Source: Terriglobales bacterium (GTDB lineage: Bacteria > Acidobacteriota > Terriglobia > Terriglobales > Acidobacteriaceae). From it: DNA of 45,753 bases. The notes under the pieces are model-generated. The model saw only the letters and a list, made by a program, of their open reading frames with translations, had not been told where the DNA came from and ran no database searches. Both the position numbers and the translations under genes were made by a program. Location of the stretch: NCBI GenBank assembly GCA_035651995.1, contig DASRER010000025.1, positions 1 to 45,753 of the forward strand. Direction: 5' to 3'. Below, in pieces: positions 16,551 through 25,442 of the stretch (within the stretch, counting starts at the first letter, position 1; every line of letters begins with the position of its first letter).

Positions 16551-17408
16551 CTAGGCAGCCAGCCTGCGCACAATCAGCCGGTCGCGCCCGCCGGCCTTGG
16601 CCGCATACATGGCCTCGTCGGCGCGCTGGAGCATCTCCTCGGTTGAATCGGGCGGAGGATGGAAGGCGACAGCGCCCATGCTGAAGGTCACCGGCAGCCG
16701 GCGGTCCTGCATGGTGTTGTTCAGCACCGCTTGCAGCTTGTCGAGGACGGCGGTGGCCGCCTCGGCGGCGGTCTCGGGAAGCAAAGCGGCAAACTCGTCG
16801 CCGCCCAGTCGGCCGACCAGGTCGGCGCGGCGGAGGTTTTCCTGCATGCCGCGGGCGATCGCCATGAGCAGCTCGTCGCCCGCCGCGTGCCCCAAGCGGT
16901 CATTCACTTCCTTGAAGTGGTCAAGGTCGATATAGGCGAGCGTGAGCGGCAGGCCATAGCGGCGCGCGCGGACCTTTTCGGTGTCCAGCGCCTCCAGAAA
17001 AGCGCGGCGGTTGGGAATGCGCGTGAGCGCGTCAACCCGTGACGAGTGCCGCTCGCGCTCGTAAAGCGCCCGAAGCTCGGAGATGATGAAAACGAAAAAC
17101 ACGAACATGCCGAGGCGCGCGAGTGCGTTCCAGTAGGTCACCGCGAGCGTCAGGTGAGCTTCCATCTCGATCCCCAGCGCGATCCCCGCGCTCAAGCTGG
17201 CGGCCAGCAAGCCTGTGCGCCGGCCGAAGTACCAAGTGAGGAACGAAACCGGGACGAGATAGAAGAACGCGGTTTCCAGCCCCGGAGGGCTCATGACATG
17301 GCTTACGGTCGCCGCCAGCAGCAGAAAAATGCCGACCGCGGCCTGGAGCTTGCGATCCTGACGTCCCAGGACTTCGGTGATGTTCATGCTGGGGTTGGAT
17401 GCGGCCAT
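16551..17408 (-). CDS. Membrane diguanylate cyclase (GGDEF)
   Basis: The product makes the second messenger cyclic di-GMP from two GTP. Of its 285 residues, the first half has about four transmembrane segments (AAVGIFLLLAATVSHVM; AFFYLVPVSFLTWYF; GLLAASLSAGIALGI; ARLGMFVFFVFIISEL), a MASE-like sensor whose ligand is unknown. The second half is a full GGDEF domain: DALTRIPNRRAF start, DLDHFKEVNDRLGH metal and nucleotide site, and GGDEF in the active loop. RRAD five residues before GGDEF is a product-inhibition I-site (RxxD). ATG at 17408 was taken as start; ATG at 17387 is also possible. Confidence 0.93.
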   Translation of the reverse strand: MAASNPSMNITEVLGRQDRKLQAAVGIFLLLAATVSHVMSPPGLETAFFYLVPVSFLTWYFGRRTGLLAASLSAGIALGIEMEAHLTLAVTYWNALARLGMFVFFVFIISELRALYERERHSSRVDALTRIPNRRAFLEALDTEKVRARRYGLPLTLAYIDLDHFKEVNDRLGHAAGDELLMAIARGMQENLRRADLVGRLGGDEFAALLPETAAEAATAVLDKLQAVLNNTMQDRRLPVTFSMGAVAFHPPPDSTEEMLQRADEAMYAAKAGGRDRLIVRRLAA

Positions 17409-17524
17409 TCGCGCGGGAGCTAAACCGAATTCAGCGCGCGTTCGGCGGTCTTCAACGCCCGAACGCTCCTGCGCCGTGTGATACCGTAGTCGCTTTGCCG
17501 CGCGCTCATTGGCGCGGCCGTCGC

Positions 17525-17905
17525 ATGATCGTGGGCACTGGCGTGGACATTGTAGACGTGGCGCGGGTGGCCGCCGCCATGGAGCGCTTCGGCGAGCGCT
17601 TTGCCGCGCGCGTTTTCACGGCCGACGAGATTCGCTACTGCCGCTCGAAGCAGAACGCGACCGAACGCTTTGCCGCGCGCTTTGCCGCTAAGGAAGCGGC
17701 GATGAAAGCGCTGGGCACGGGATGGCGGCACGGCGTCGCCTGGCGCGACTTCGAAGTGCGCCGCCAGCCGGGCGGGCGCCCCACCATGCGCCTGGCCGGC
17801 AAGGCGGCGGAATTCGCGGCGCGCCAGGGCGTGAAGCACATCTCACTCTCGCTCACGCACACCGAGACGCAGGCGATGGCGTTTGTGATCTTCGAAGGAG
17901 AATGA
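17525..17905 (+). CDS. acpS: Holo-[acyl-carrier-protein] synthase
   Basis: AcpS transfers 4'-phosphopantetheine from CoA to the serine of ACP, so it activates the acpP product encoded 8 kb upstream. The 126-residue length fits the bacterial AcpS family. Both magnesium ligands are visible: D8 in MIVGTGVDIVDV and E57 in RFAAKEAAMKALG. The C-terminal strand ISLSLTHTETQAMAFVIFE is also typical. The start at 17525 is fixed by the conserved MIVGxGxD beginning. The gene is followed by a 92-bp palindromic gap and then a large membrane protein gene on the same strand. Confidence 0.95.
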   Translation: MIVGTGVDIVDVARVAAAMERFGERFAARVFTADEIRYCRSKQNATERFAARFAAKEAAMKALGTGWRHGVAWRDFEVRRQPGGRPTMRLAGKAAEFAARQGVKHISLSLTHTETQAMAFVIFEGE

Positions 17906-17910
17906 AGGGC

Positions 17911-17995
17911 AAGGCAAAGGGCAAAAGGTAAAAGGCAACAGTAAGGGCCAGTCACTTTTGCCTTTTTCCTTTTTACTTTTTACTTTTGCCTTTCT
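17911..17995. repeat. Gap palindrome of AAAGGCAAAAG-type words
   Basis: The left arm (GGCAAAGGGCAAAAGGTAAAAGG, read in two parts at 17913-17936) is complementary, with gaps, to the right arm at 17956-17993 made of TTTTGCC, TTTTTCC and TTTTTAC words. It separates acpS from the next gene. The right arm runs into the ribosome-site region of that gene, so pairing could affect its translation. Confidence 0.55.
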
Positions 17996-17997
17996 CC

Positions 17998-20586
17998 ATG
18001 ACGCAATCTCCCGTCTTATCTCCTCCAGCCGCTGAAGACCGAGGCAGCGCTCGCGCCGTTGCCGCCGCTGTCTCGCTGGCCAGCTTCGCCGGGCTTCTGC
18101 TGGAACTTTCGCTCACGCGGCTGTTTTCGGTGGTGCTCTTTTATCACTTTGCATTTTTGGCGATTTCGATTGCGCTGCTGGGACTCGGCGCCGGCGGCGT
18201 ATTCGCGTACGTGCGCCGCGACTGGCTGGCACGCTGGCCGCTGGCGCGCATCGGGCACACGCTGGGACTGGCCGCCGCCGTGGCGATCGTGGCCGCGCTG
18301 GAAGTCGTGATCCATACGCCGGTTTCGCTCGACACCACGCGCGGCAACTTTGCCCGCCTGGCGGTGATTTATCTTGCCGCGGCCGTGCCGTTCTTCATGA
18401 TCGGCCTGCTGCTGTCGCTGGTTTTTGCGCGGCAGGGCCGCCGGATCGCGCAACTCTACGGCGCTGATCTGCTGGGCGGCGCGCTCGCCTGCGCGCTCGT
18501 GGTCCCGCTGCTCGGATTGATCGGCGCGCCCAACTGCGTGCTGCTGGCCGCGGCGGCGGCGGCGAGCGCCGCCGTACTGTGGCGCCGGGCAGCCGGGCCC
18601 GCCAGCGACGGCAGTCGCGTTGCGATCGCAGTGACCGCGCTGTTGCTGGTTGCCATCGCGGCCAACTACTCCGGCAAGCTGGTGGACATCGTCTACGCCA
18701 AGGGCATTCGCCGCGACCAGCCCTGGATGCTCTTCGCCAAGTGGAACGCGATCTCGCGCGTCGAAGTGAACCAGCAGGGCGAGTCGAAGTACATCGTGAT
18801 CGATGCCGACGCGTCGAGCGCCATCATGAACGTGGATCCGGCGCGCTGGGCCGAGGACACGCATCCTACGCCGCACGACAACGGCCTGCCGTCGCGCACC
18901 GCGGCTGATTCGAACGCTTCAGCGCCGGCCGCGACGGCCTACAACTGGAAGCGCGACCTGATGGCGGCAGCGCCGGCGCTGGCCAACGTGCTGCGTCCGC
19001 GCGGCGACTTCGCCATCATCGGGCCGGGCGGCGGCGTGGACGTGCTGCGCGCCGTCGCCAACGGCAGCCAGAACGTGACCGGCATCGAAATCAATCCGAT
19101 CATCGCCGACACCATCATGCGCGGGCGGTATGCCGACTATGCGTACCACCTCTACGAGCTGCCCCAGGTGCACATTCACGTGGGCGACGGGCGCTCGTAT
19201 CTGCGCGCCAGCCGCGAGCGCTACGACGTCGTGCAGATGACGCTGGTGGACACGTGGGCGTCGACGGCAGCGGGAGCGTTCGCGCTCAGCGAAAACAGTC
19301 TCTACACGGTGGAGGCGTTTCGCGAGTACTTCGATCATTTGAAGCCGGACGGAATCATCGCCATCACGCGGTGGGAGTTTCGGCAGCCGCGCGAGGCGCT
19401 GCGCGTGGTGAGCCAGGAGATTGAGGCTTTGGGCGGCGGCATGCGGCCGCGCAACTTTCTTGTCGTTTCCGACGGCGCGCTGGACGAAGACGGCCGTCCC
19501 GTCACGGTGCTGGCTAAGAAGACCGAGTTCACGCCGGCGGAAGAAAATGCGGTCTTGGAGCACATTCGCCGGAATCCGAACCTGTTCCTTATTTACGCGC
19601 CCTCTGACGCGGACGAAAGCCGTGATCGCCCGGTGCTGCGAGCCAATCCCGTTGCGGCCGCGCCTTTTCGCGAACTAATCAACTCCTCCGACGAACTTCC
19701 GCTGTTCTTCAACGGGCGGCAGCACTTCCTCGCGCGATACCCGTACAACATCTCTCCCGTCACCGACAACGCTCCATTTTTCTTTTTCACCATCCGCTCC
19801 GGCGACGTGCTCCGCGGCATCCTGGGCGGCACCGGGCGCGGCATGGATTGGCGCATCAACGTCGGCGTGGTCGTGCTGTTCTTTCTGTTGGTGCTGGCGT
19901 TCGTCGCTGTGCTCGCGTTTCTGATCGTGCCGCTTGTCCTGTACGGGCGAGCGGCCGGACGAGACGTCCAGCCCCGCCCAAGACGCATCGCTGGGCTGCT
20001 CTACTTCGCCGCCGTCGGCCTCGGCTACATCCTGGTGGAGATCGCTTTCATTCAGCGCTTCGTTTTGTTCCTCGGGCATCCCACCTACGCGCTCACCGTG
20101 GTCGTCTTCCTCATGCTGCTGGCCAGCGGGATGGGCAGTCTGGCGGCGCGGCACTGGAGCGCGTCGCGGCGCGGGCGGCGGTTGCGCGTGGCGCTCGCGC
20201 TCGTGATCGGCGGCGTAGCGGCGCTGGTCGTCGTTCTGCCCGGTACACTGGCGTCGCTGGTGGGGGTCGCATTCCCGCTGAAGCTGCTGTTGAGTGCCGC
20301 GCTGCTGGCGCCGCTGGCATTTGCCATGGGCATGCCGTTTCCCACCGGACTGCGCGCGCTCGCGCCCGAGGCCGACGCCGTCCCTGCCGACGAGGTGGGC
20401 GTCGCGGGCAACCCGGATTCGATGGTCGAGTGGGCCTGGGCGATCAACGCGGGCTCGAGCGTTCTGGGCTCCGTGCTGGCAATGGTCATCGCGGTGCACC
20501 TCGGACTCAATGTGACGCTGGCTGCGGGCGCCCTCGCCTACGCCGCGGCCCTGGCGCTGACCTGGCCGCTTCTGCGGCGAGCGTAA
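17998..20586 (+). CDS. Polytopic membrane protein with spermidine-synthase-like domain
   Basis: The 862-residue protein has three parts. Residues about 20-220 hold six or seven transmembrane helices (SLASFAGLLLELSLTRLFSVV, FHFAFLAISIALLGLGAGG and so on). The central domain has the Rossmann fold of SpeE: FAIIGPGGGVDVLRA, GIEINP, VGDGRSYL and VVQMTLVDTW, the last near the position of the catalytic Asp. About seven more helices follow (VVVLFFLLVLAFVAVLAFL to the C-terminus), with AVGLGYILVEIAFIQRF typical of this fused family. Related proteins are annotated as spermidine synthases, but polyamine synthesis has not been shown for them to my knowledge. ATG at 17998 was chosen; a TTG 12 bp upstream is less likely. 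Confidence 0.82.
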   Translation: MTQSPVLSPPAAEDRGSARAVAAAVSLASFAGLLLELSLTRLFSVVLFYHFAFLAISIALLGLGAGGVFAYVRRDWLARWPLARIGHTLGLAAAVAIVAALEVVIHTPVSLDTTRGNFARLAVIYLAAAVPFFMIGLLLSLVFARQGRRIAQLYGADLLGGALACALVVPLLGLIGAPNCVLLAAAAAASAAVLWRRAAGPASDGSRVAIAVTALLLVAIAANYSGKLVDIVYAKGIRRDQPWMLFAKWNAISRVEVNQQGESKYIVIDADASSAIMNVDPARWAEDTHPTPHDNGLPSRTAADSNASAPAATAYNWKRDLMAAAPALANVLRPRGDFAIIGPGGGVDVLRAVANGSQNVTGIEINPIIADTIMRGRYADYAYHLYELPQVHIHVGDGRSYLRASRERYDVVQMTLVDTWASTAAGAFALSENSLYTVEAFREYFDHLKPDGIIAITRWEFRQPREALRVVSQEIEALGGGMRPRNFLVVSDGALDEDGRPVTVLAKKTEFTPAEENAVLEHIRRNPNLFLIYAPSDADESRDRPVLRANPVAAAPFRELINSSDELPLFFNGRQHFLARYPYNISPVTDNAPFFFFTIRSGDVLRGILGGTGRGMDWRINVGVVVLFFLLVLAFVAVLAFLIVPLVLYGRAAGRDVQPRPRRIAGLLYFAAVGLGYILVEIAFIQRFVLFLGHPTYALTVVVFLMLLASGMGSLAARHWSASRRGRRLRVALALVIGGVAALVVVLPGTLASLVGVAFPLKLLLSAALLAPLAFAMGMPFPTGLRALAPEADAVPADEVGVAGNPDSMVEWAWAINAGSSVLGSVLAMVIAVHLGLNVTLAAGALAYAAALALTWPLLRRA

Positions 20587-20635
20587 TCCCCGATTTCTAC
20601 GGCTTGCCGCCCAGCGCTCTCGCCGCGAATGAAAG

Positions 20636-20652
20636 ACTTGCTTTATGCAAGT
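20636..20652. promoter_or_regulatory. Operator-like palindrome before the HxlR gene
   Basis: ACTTGC-TTTAT-GCAAGT is a perfect 6-bp dyad with a 5-bp centre. TTGC(n5)GCAA sites are the type bound by HxlR regulators, so autoregulation is likely. A -35-like TTGCTT at 20639 and TACCCT at 20663 overlap it, putting the transcript start near 20675 and the translation start at 20701. Confidence 0.6.
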
Positions 20653-20700
20653 AAAGTTTGCTACCCTGCCGCGGCTGTGCGAAACAGGCGGAAGCAAGCA

Positions 20701-21171
20701 GTGCGGCGCTCGGGCTGTCCGGTGAGCATTGCGCTGGAGCGCTTCGGCGACCGCTGGTCGTTGCTCATCATTCGCGACCTGATGGTGCGCGGCTATCGCA
20801 CGTTCAAGGAATTCGAGCAGTCGGGCGAAGGGATCGCCACCAACATCCTGGCGCAGCGGCTGCGGCGCCTGCTGAGCGCCGGCATCATTTCGGTCGCGCG
20901 GGAGAAAGGTGACCGCCGGCGGGTGAACTACCGCCTTACGCGCAAAGGCATCGAACTGGCGCCGGTCGTGCTTGAGCTGCTGATCTGGTCCTCGCGCCAC
21001 GAGCGGACGGGCGCCCCCTGTGCGCTCGTGGAGCAGATGGCCGCCAACCGCCAGCAGGTGCTCGCCGAAGTCCGGCGCCGGTGGGAGGAGCGCGATCCCA
21101 CGCCTTTGATACCCAAGTTCGATTCACGCCTGGAGAAAGCGTTGCATGAATTTCGGCGAGAAAGTAAGTGA
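20701..21171 (+). CDS. HxlR-family winged-helix transcriptional regulator
   Basis: HxlR proteins are small MarR-like dimers that often sense redox or aldehyde stress. From the GTG at 20701 the product has 156 residues. The N-terminus has the family pattern CPVSIALERFGDRWSLLIIRDLM, with a Cys at residue 5 where some members sense oxidants. Recognition helix region: GIATNILAQRLRRLLSAGII, then the wing REKGDRRRVNYRLTRKG. The frame is open for 24 codons upstream, but these cover the palindrome and promoter, so the shorter start is preferred. A 153-residue protein of unknown function follows on the same strand; whether it is the target is unknown. Confidence 0.88.
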   Translation: MRRSGCPVSIALERFGDRWSLLIIRDLMVRGYRTFKEFEQSGEGIATNILAQRLRRLLSAGIISVAREKGDRRRVNYRLTRKGIELAPVVLELLIWSSRHERTGAPCALVEQMAANRQQVLAEVRRRWEERDPTPLIPKFDSRLEKALHEFRRESK

Positions 21172-21311
21172 GCGATGTCGAAAGAACATCCACGCGTTCG
21201 TTGTAAGGTTGACGGCCTGACCGCCACCAGGAACCAACAAAACCGGGCGTAGCGCGACGCCCCAAGGCAGTTCAACCCTAACCAGCCGTACGACAAAGGA
21301 GGAAAGCAAAG

Positions 21312-21773
21312 ATGGCAACACAGCCCACGCACGAACAAGCCCGGCTTCACCTGCAGGTTTTTGAAGAGCGACGTGAAGCGCGGTTGCGCCAGGCGCGCGA
21401 CTGGTTCTTCAAGAACTACATCGCCAACACCTGGGACGAAGCCATGCGCCTCGCTGCACCCGGTACCGAGGGCGGCACCAACTTCATGATGGTGACCGCC
21501 TATTGGGAGCAGGCCTGCGCGCTGCTCAACTATGGCCTTTTGCACGAAGACCTGTTCTTCGAAACAAGCGGCGAGTTCTTCGGTGTCTTTGAGCGCATCC
21601 GCCCGACGCTCGCCGAGGGCCGCAAGGTCTTCCATAACCCGCTCTTCCTGGCGCACCTGGAAAAAGCGGCCCAGCGCTATGAAGCCTGGATGGAGAAGCG
21701 CTCGCCCGGCACCATTGCCGCCATGCGGGAGTTCATGAAGCAGATGGAGCGCGAGCAGTCGCGGGCGGCTTAA
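21312..21773 (+). CDS. Hypothetical helical protein (DUF4760-like)
   Basis: The 153-residue soluble protein is strongly helical. It starts at an ATG with AAAGGAGG-type ribosome site 8-10 bp upstream. Features: a charged N-terminal helix (ERREARLRQARDWFFKNYIANTWDE), then MMVTAYWEQACALLNYGLLHEDLFFETSG, and a C-terminal helix ending EREQSRAA. The pattern WE.a..L...GL..EDLF is that of uncharacterised DUF4760-like proteins. No membrane segment, signal or catalytic motif is visible. It lies 140 bp after the HxlR gene and may have its own promoter. No function is proposed. Confidence 0.75.
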   Translation: MATQPTHEQARLHLQVFEERREARLRQARDWFFKNYIANTWDEAMRLAAPGTEGGTNFMMVTAYWEQACALLNYGLLHEDLFFETSGEFFGVFERIRPTLAEGRKVFHNPLFLAHLEKAAQRYEAWMEKRSPGTIAAMREFMKQMEREQSRAA

Positions 21774-21869
21774 GCAACAAAACTGAGAGACAAACTGGCC
21801 GGCGCGCCGGAACGAATTGGTTGACTCCGGCGCGCGCGGCTATCATTCGAGGTCTGCGAAGGAGACGCA

Positions 21870-23045
21870 ATGAGCAAGGTCCGCGTTCTGGTTGGCACGC
21901 GCAAAGGCGCATTCATCCTCACATCCGACGGCAAGCGAGACAAGTGGGAAGTCAGCGGCCCGCTCTTCGCCGGCTGGGAGCTCTATCACCTCAAAGGATC
22001 GCCGGCCGATCCCAACCGCATCTACGCTTCGCAGACGAGTGGCTGGTTCGGGCAGATCATTCAGCGCTCCGACGACGGCGGCAAGACCTGGCACCAGCCC
22101 GGCACGCCGCCCGGCGAAACCAAGGGCCCCGACGGCATGCCCAAGGGCGAGAGCAACAAGTTCGTCTACGACTCGGCGGCTGCGCCGCTGACCACGCACC
22201 AGTGGTACGACGGCACACAGCATCCGTGGGAGTTCAAGCGGGTGTGGCACCTGGAGCCCTCGCTCACCGACGCCAACACCGTTTACGCCGGCGTGGAAGA
22301 CGCGGCGCTGTTCCGCTCAACCGATGGCGGCAAGTCCTGGCACGAACTCCCGGGCCTGCGCGGGCACGGCACCGGCCCCAAGTGGCAGCCGGGCGCGGGC
22401 GGGATGTGCCTGCACACCGTGATCCTCGATCCAAAGGACCCCAAACGCATCTATATCGCCATTTCCGCCGCGGGCGCGTTTCGCACCGACGACGGCGGCA
22501 AGACGTGGAAGCCCATCAACCGGGGCCTGCACTCGCAGTACATCCCCGATCCCAAGGCCGAGATCGGCCACTGCGTGCACCACATCGCCATGAACCCCAA
22601 GCGCCCGGGCGTGCTCTTCATGCAGAAGCACTGGGACGTAATGCGCTCCGACGACGCCGGCGAAAACTGGCGCGAGGTCAGCGGCAACCTGCCCACCGAC
22701 TTCGGCTTCGCCATCGACGTGCACTCGCACGAGCCGGAGACGATTTACGTAGTACCCATCAAGAGCGACGGCGAGCACTACGTGCACGAAGGCAAACTGC
22801 GCGTCTATCGCAGCAAGTCGGGCGGCAACGAGTGGGAGGCGCTCACCAAGGGCCTGCCGCAGGAAAACTGCTACGTGAATGTGCTGCGCGACGCCATGGC
22901 CGTGGACACGCTCGATAAGTGCGGCATCTACTTCGGCACCACCGGCGGCCAGGTGTACTGCTCGCCGGACGCGGGCGATTCGTGGTTTCCGATCGTGCGC
23001 GATCTGCCCGCCGTCCTGAGCGTTGAAGTACAGACGCTGGCGTGA
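21870..23045 (+). CDS. BNR/sialidase-like beta-propeller protein
   Basis: The 391-residue protein has repeated Asp-box motifs: [32 protein letters not shown] and SPDAGDSW, at roughly 60-80 residue spacing. This gives a beta-propeller like that of sialidases or the VPS10/photosystem stability factor group. The catalytic Arg triad of true sialidases cannot be confirmed, and there is no signal peptide, so 'sialidase' would be a poor name. GAAGGAGACGCA precedes the ATG. The gene is followed 153 bp later by a MoaD/ThiS-like gene; I recall the same two-gene pairing in other genomes, which hints at a shared but unknown role. Confidence 0.83.
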   Translation: MSKVRVLVGTRKGAFILTSDGKRDKWEVSGPLFAGWELYHLKGSPADPNRIYASQTSGWFGQIIQRSDDGGKTWHQPGTPPGETKGPDGMPKGESNKFVYDSAAAPLTTHQWYDGTQHPWEFKRVWHLEPSLTDANTVYAGVEDAALFRSTDGGKSWHELPGLRGHGTGPKWQPGAGGMCLHTVILDPKDPKRIYIAISAAGAFRTDDGGKTWKPINRGLHSQYIPDPKAEIGHCVHHIAMNPKRPGVLFMQKHWDVMRSDDAGENWREVSGNLPTDFGFAIDVHSHEPETIYVVPIKSDGEHYVHEGKLRVYRSKSGGNEWEALTKGLPQENCYVNVLRDAMAVDTLDKCGIYFGTTGGQVYCSPDAGDSWFPIVRDLPAVLSVEVQTLA

Positions 23046-23198
23046 ACGGAGGGTTGATGCGAGCTAAAACAGTGGTTCGTTGGGAGGCCGATCAGCGCCG
23101 CATGCTTCGGCTTGCCGATAACGGCGTGTCCCGCTGTCCGGGTATTCGCAGCCGACAGCCGCACACTGTGAAATACACTCGCAACGAAAGCAGATAGC

Positions 23199-23495
23199 AT
23201 GATCCGCGTCGTCATCCCGCCGCACCTGCGCACGCTGTCGCACACCGGCGCCGAAATCCAGCTCGAGGTCGCGCCGCCGATCACGCAGAAGTCGGTGCTC
23301 GATGCTCTCGAAGCGCGCTATCCCATGCTTTGCGGCGCCATCCGCGACCACGGCACGCTCAAGCGCCGCGCGTTTCTGCGCTTCTTCGCCTGCGAGCAGG
23401 ACCTGACGCACGATCCGCCTGACGCGCCGCTGCCTGAAGCCGTCGCTTCGGGCAAAGAGCCGTTTATCGTGCTGGGCGCAATCGCCGGCGGATAG
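23199..23495 (+). CDS. MoaD/ThiS-family ubiquitin-like protein
   Basis: The 98-residue beta-grasp protein ends in AIAGG; the C-terminal Gly-Gly is the site that is adenylated and thiocarboxylated in MoaD, ThiS and the small archaeal modifiers. The N-terminus [24 protein letters not shown] and the [19 protein letters not shown] helix match the family. There is no moeB, thiF or moaE gene in the window, so it is unclear whether it serves molybdopterin, thiamine or another sulfur-transfer path. Its neighbour is the BNR propeller gene; the two may form a functional pair. Confidence 0.85.
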   Translation: MIRVVIPPHLRTLSHTGAEIQLEVAPPITQKSVLDALEARYPMLCGAIRDHGTLKRRAFLRFFACEQDLTHDPPDAPLPEAVASGKEPFIVLGAIAGG

Positions 23496-23503
23496 CGCGT
23501 TCT

Positions 23504-23968
23504 TCAATCGGCGGCGTTGAATTCCGGAATGTGCGGGGCGGCCGCGAACGCCTGGCTGCGCGCTTTGAGTCCGCTGGCTTCGAGCGCGAGATAGCGCTGG
23601 TTGAGGCGACCGAACAGCCATCCGACAAGGGGCGCGAAAAACCCGGAAAATTTCAGAGCCAGCGTCGCGCGAGTGCCGTTGGCGACTGCCTCGACGGAGT
23701 GCCGGCCCATTGCGACGACGCCGGCTGCGCGGGTGATCCAGCTGAAGCTGCGGCCCTCGTGGAGTTCGGTGACTTGCCAGACGGCGGGCCGGATTCTCGG
23801 CTGGCGCACGAGGGCGCGCGAGCCGACGCGCAGGGGTCCGCCGGCGTCGAGCCGCTGAATGCTGCTGATGCTGGCCGTCCACTCCGACCAGCGCTCTACA
23901 TCGCTCATCACGTCCCATACGAGTTCGGGGGGAGCCGCGATGTCCACGGAGATTTTGTAGTCGGTCAT
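23504..23968 (-). CDS. SRPBCC / polyketide-cyclase-like protein
   Basis: The 154-residue protein has the START-like helix-grip fold: it begins TDYKISVDIAAPPELVWDVMSDVERWSEWTASI, the standard first strand and helix of the polyketide cyclase 2 group, and closes with a long helix (FGRLNQRYLALEASGLKARSQAF). Such proteins bind hydrophobic ligands; the ligand cannot be inferred. ATG at 23968 is preferred because a longer frame upstream would run through the terminator at 24010-24028. It ends only 8 bp from the stop of the MoaD-like gene, tail to tail. Confidence 0.85.
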   Translation of the reverse strand: MTDYKISVDIAAPPELVWDVMSDVERWSEWTASISSIQRLDAGGPLRVGSRALVRQPRIRPAVWQVTELHEGRSFSWITRAAGVVAMGRHSVEAVANGTRATLALKFSGFFAPLVGWLFGRLNQRYLALEASGLKARSQAFAAAPHIPEFNAAD

Positions 23969-24003
23969 GTCCGGTAGATGCCGCGGCAATCTTGATGGAT
24001 TCG

Positions 24004-24030
24004 AGAAAAGCCCGGCCGGGGGCCGGGCTC
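24004..24030 (-). terminator. Intrinsic terminator of the propeller lipoprotein gene
   Basis: Read on the minus strand, GCCCGGCC (24028-24021) pairs with GGCCGGGC (24017-24010) around a 3-nt loop, followed by TTTT. It sits about 30 bp after the stop codon at 24058. The stem is nearly the same as that of the terminator after aceA. Confidence 0.85.
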
Positions 24031-24057
24031 CATTGCTGATCCTTTCGGACGAGCACT

Positions 24058-25200
24058 TCACCGGGCCAGCCGGAAGAAATCAAGCCTGCCGTCGGAAGAA
24101 CTGCTCGCCGCGAGCGTGCCGTCTGCGTTCACCGCATACGCGCGCCAGCGGTCGGAGCTGACGTAGAGCGTGCGGCCGTCGAAGTCGAGCGCGGCAAATG
24201 CAGGCTGCGCGCTGGTGATGGCCGCGCCGACTTGTTTCACGGGCGCGCCGCTGGCCGGATCGAGGCCAAATACGGTCACGCTGCCCGAATCGGGAGCGGG
24301 GCCGCCGGCGAAATAAGCAAACTTGCCGTCGCGGCTCGGCGAGATGGAGAGGACCGGGCTGTTCGTGAGGTCGACCGACTTGGTGAGCGTAAGGTCACGG
24401 TTGTCGCCCAGCTTCAGCACGGCGTATCCGCGATTGGGCATCCAGCCGGGAATCCACGTGTAGAGGAAGCGGCCGGCGGCGCTGCCGGTGATGCAGTCGG
24501 CATAGAGCACGGCCAGCGAGTTGGCCGGCGTGAGGCGGCCGGTGGCGGCGTCGATCGCGAACGTGCTCACGCGTCCGTTGCCGGCGTGCACCAGCGTGCC
24601 GCCGTCAGGCGTGACCCAGAGCCGCCATCCGGTGGCGGGCACCGATCCGGTCTGCGTGAGCGCGCCGCTTTGCTGATCGACCGACCAGACCTGGATCGAA
24701 TTGTTCGCGCTGATGTAAACGAAGCTTCCTGACGGATCGATCGCCATCCCGGTGGGGAACACCGCCGTCGGATACGGGCCGCCTTCGACCAGCGTCAGCG
24801 ATCCGCTGGCGCGGTCGATCGTGAAGGCGGCGACCGAATCAATGCCGAGCACGTTGATGCCCGAGGAATAGCGCTGATAAAGCGCGAACACGAATCGGCC
24901 CTTCGGGTCGGGGGCAACGTCCACAAGCTGTCCCTGGCTGAAAGCCGGCGCGGCGTTGCCCCAGTTCACGCCGCCGATGCCGGTGACCTGGCGATTCTGC
25001 AGACGCGCACCCCAAACCTGCATGCCGCGGCTGCCGTAGAGAAGCTGCGCCGCAGCGGGTGCGGCCAGAGGTGTGACCGCATCCGCCGACGGCGCTGCCA
25101 TGGTGGTCGTGGTCGCCGATTGCGAAACTGAGTTACAGCCCAGGAACGAAATCAGCGAGGCAACAACGAAGAGAAACAACAGATGGCGAGCGGGGCCCAT
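24058..25200 (-). CDS. Lipoprotein with beta-propeller (lactonase-like fold)
   Basis: The 380-residue product has a lipoprotein signal: hydrophobic HLLFLFVVASLISFLGC, with Cys about residue 21 as the lipidation site. The mature part has repeats of the 7-bladed lactonase/YVTN type: GRFVFALYQRYSSGINVLGIDSVAAFTIDRASGSLT, GSFVYISANNSIQVWSVDQQSGALTQTG, and DGKFAYFAGG. The unit 'AF-x-ID-x-x-(S/T)G-x-L-T' recurs. Catalytic residues of 6-phosphogluconolactonase are not obvious, so a binding or surface role is as likely. ATG at 25200 was chosen; a TTG 21 bp upstream would extend the n-region. Confidence 0.82.
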   Translation of the reverse strand: MGPARHLLFLFVVASLISFLGCNSVSQSATTTTMAAPSADAVTPLAAPAAAQLLYGSRGMQVWGARLQNRQVTGIGGVNWGNAAPAFSQGQLVDVAPDPKGRFVFALYQRYSSGINVLGIDSVAAFTIDRASGSLTLVEGGPYPTAVFPTGMAIDPSGSFVYISANNSIQVWSVDQQSGALTQTGSVPATGWRLWVTPDGGTLVHAGNGRVSTFAIDAATGRLTPANSLAVLYADCITGSAAGRFLYTWIPGWMPNRGYAVLKLGDNRDLTLTKSVDLTNSPVLSISPSRDGKFAYFAGGPAPDSGSVTVFGLDPASGAPVKQVGAAITSAQPAFAALDFDGRTLYVSSDRWRAYAVNADGTLAASSSSDGRLDFFRLAR

Positions 25201-25387
25201 GGGGAACCTGTCTTCCTGCAACCCAATGTAAGAAGCTGAAATCGCACAGGAGGTTTGCAGCAGCTCACGTCAACGTGCGCCGCGAAGCGAACTTTCTTAC
25301 GTCGGAAGAAAAGATCGTCGAGATTGTGCGTGCCGACGGGCGAGGGCGCCCGTCGCTACAACGTGAAAGGCGCTGGCGCTACAGCGT
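25201..25387. other. Gap with GC hairpin and direct repeats
   Basis: No gene is seen. It holds the presumed promoter of the lipoprotein gene, a GC hairpin (GACGGGCG/CGCCCGTC, 25336-25356), and a direct repeat CGCTACA(A/G)CGTGAAA at about 25354 and 25377, with GGCGCTGG between them. Confidence 0.4.
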
Positions 25388-25415
25388 GAAAAAGCCCGGC
25401 CGGGGGCGGCCGGGC
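25388..25415 (-). terminator. Intrinsic terminator of aceA
   Basis: On the minus strand GCCCGGCCG (25415-25407) pairs with CGGCCGGGC (25402-25394) around a GGGG/CCCC loop and is followed by TTTTT. It starts about 28 bp after the aceA stop codon. Confidence 0.88.
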
Positions 25416-25442
25416 GATGGAAGCGAGCAGCGAGTTACGTTT

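Noticed and set aside
17998-20586. Functional spermidine synthase
   Set aside because: The Rossmann domain is SpeE-like, but the large membrane parts and altered motif (GPGGGVDV, LVDTW) make polyamine synthesis unproven.
21870-23045. True sialidase
   Set aside because: Asp-box repeats are present, but the catalytic Arg triad and a signal peptide could not be seen, so only the fold is claimed.
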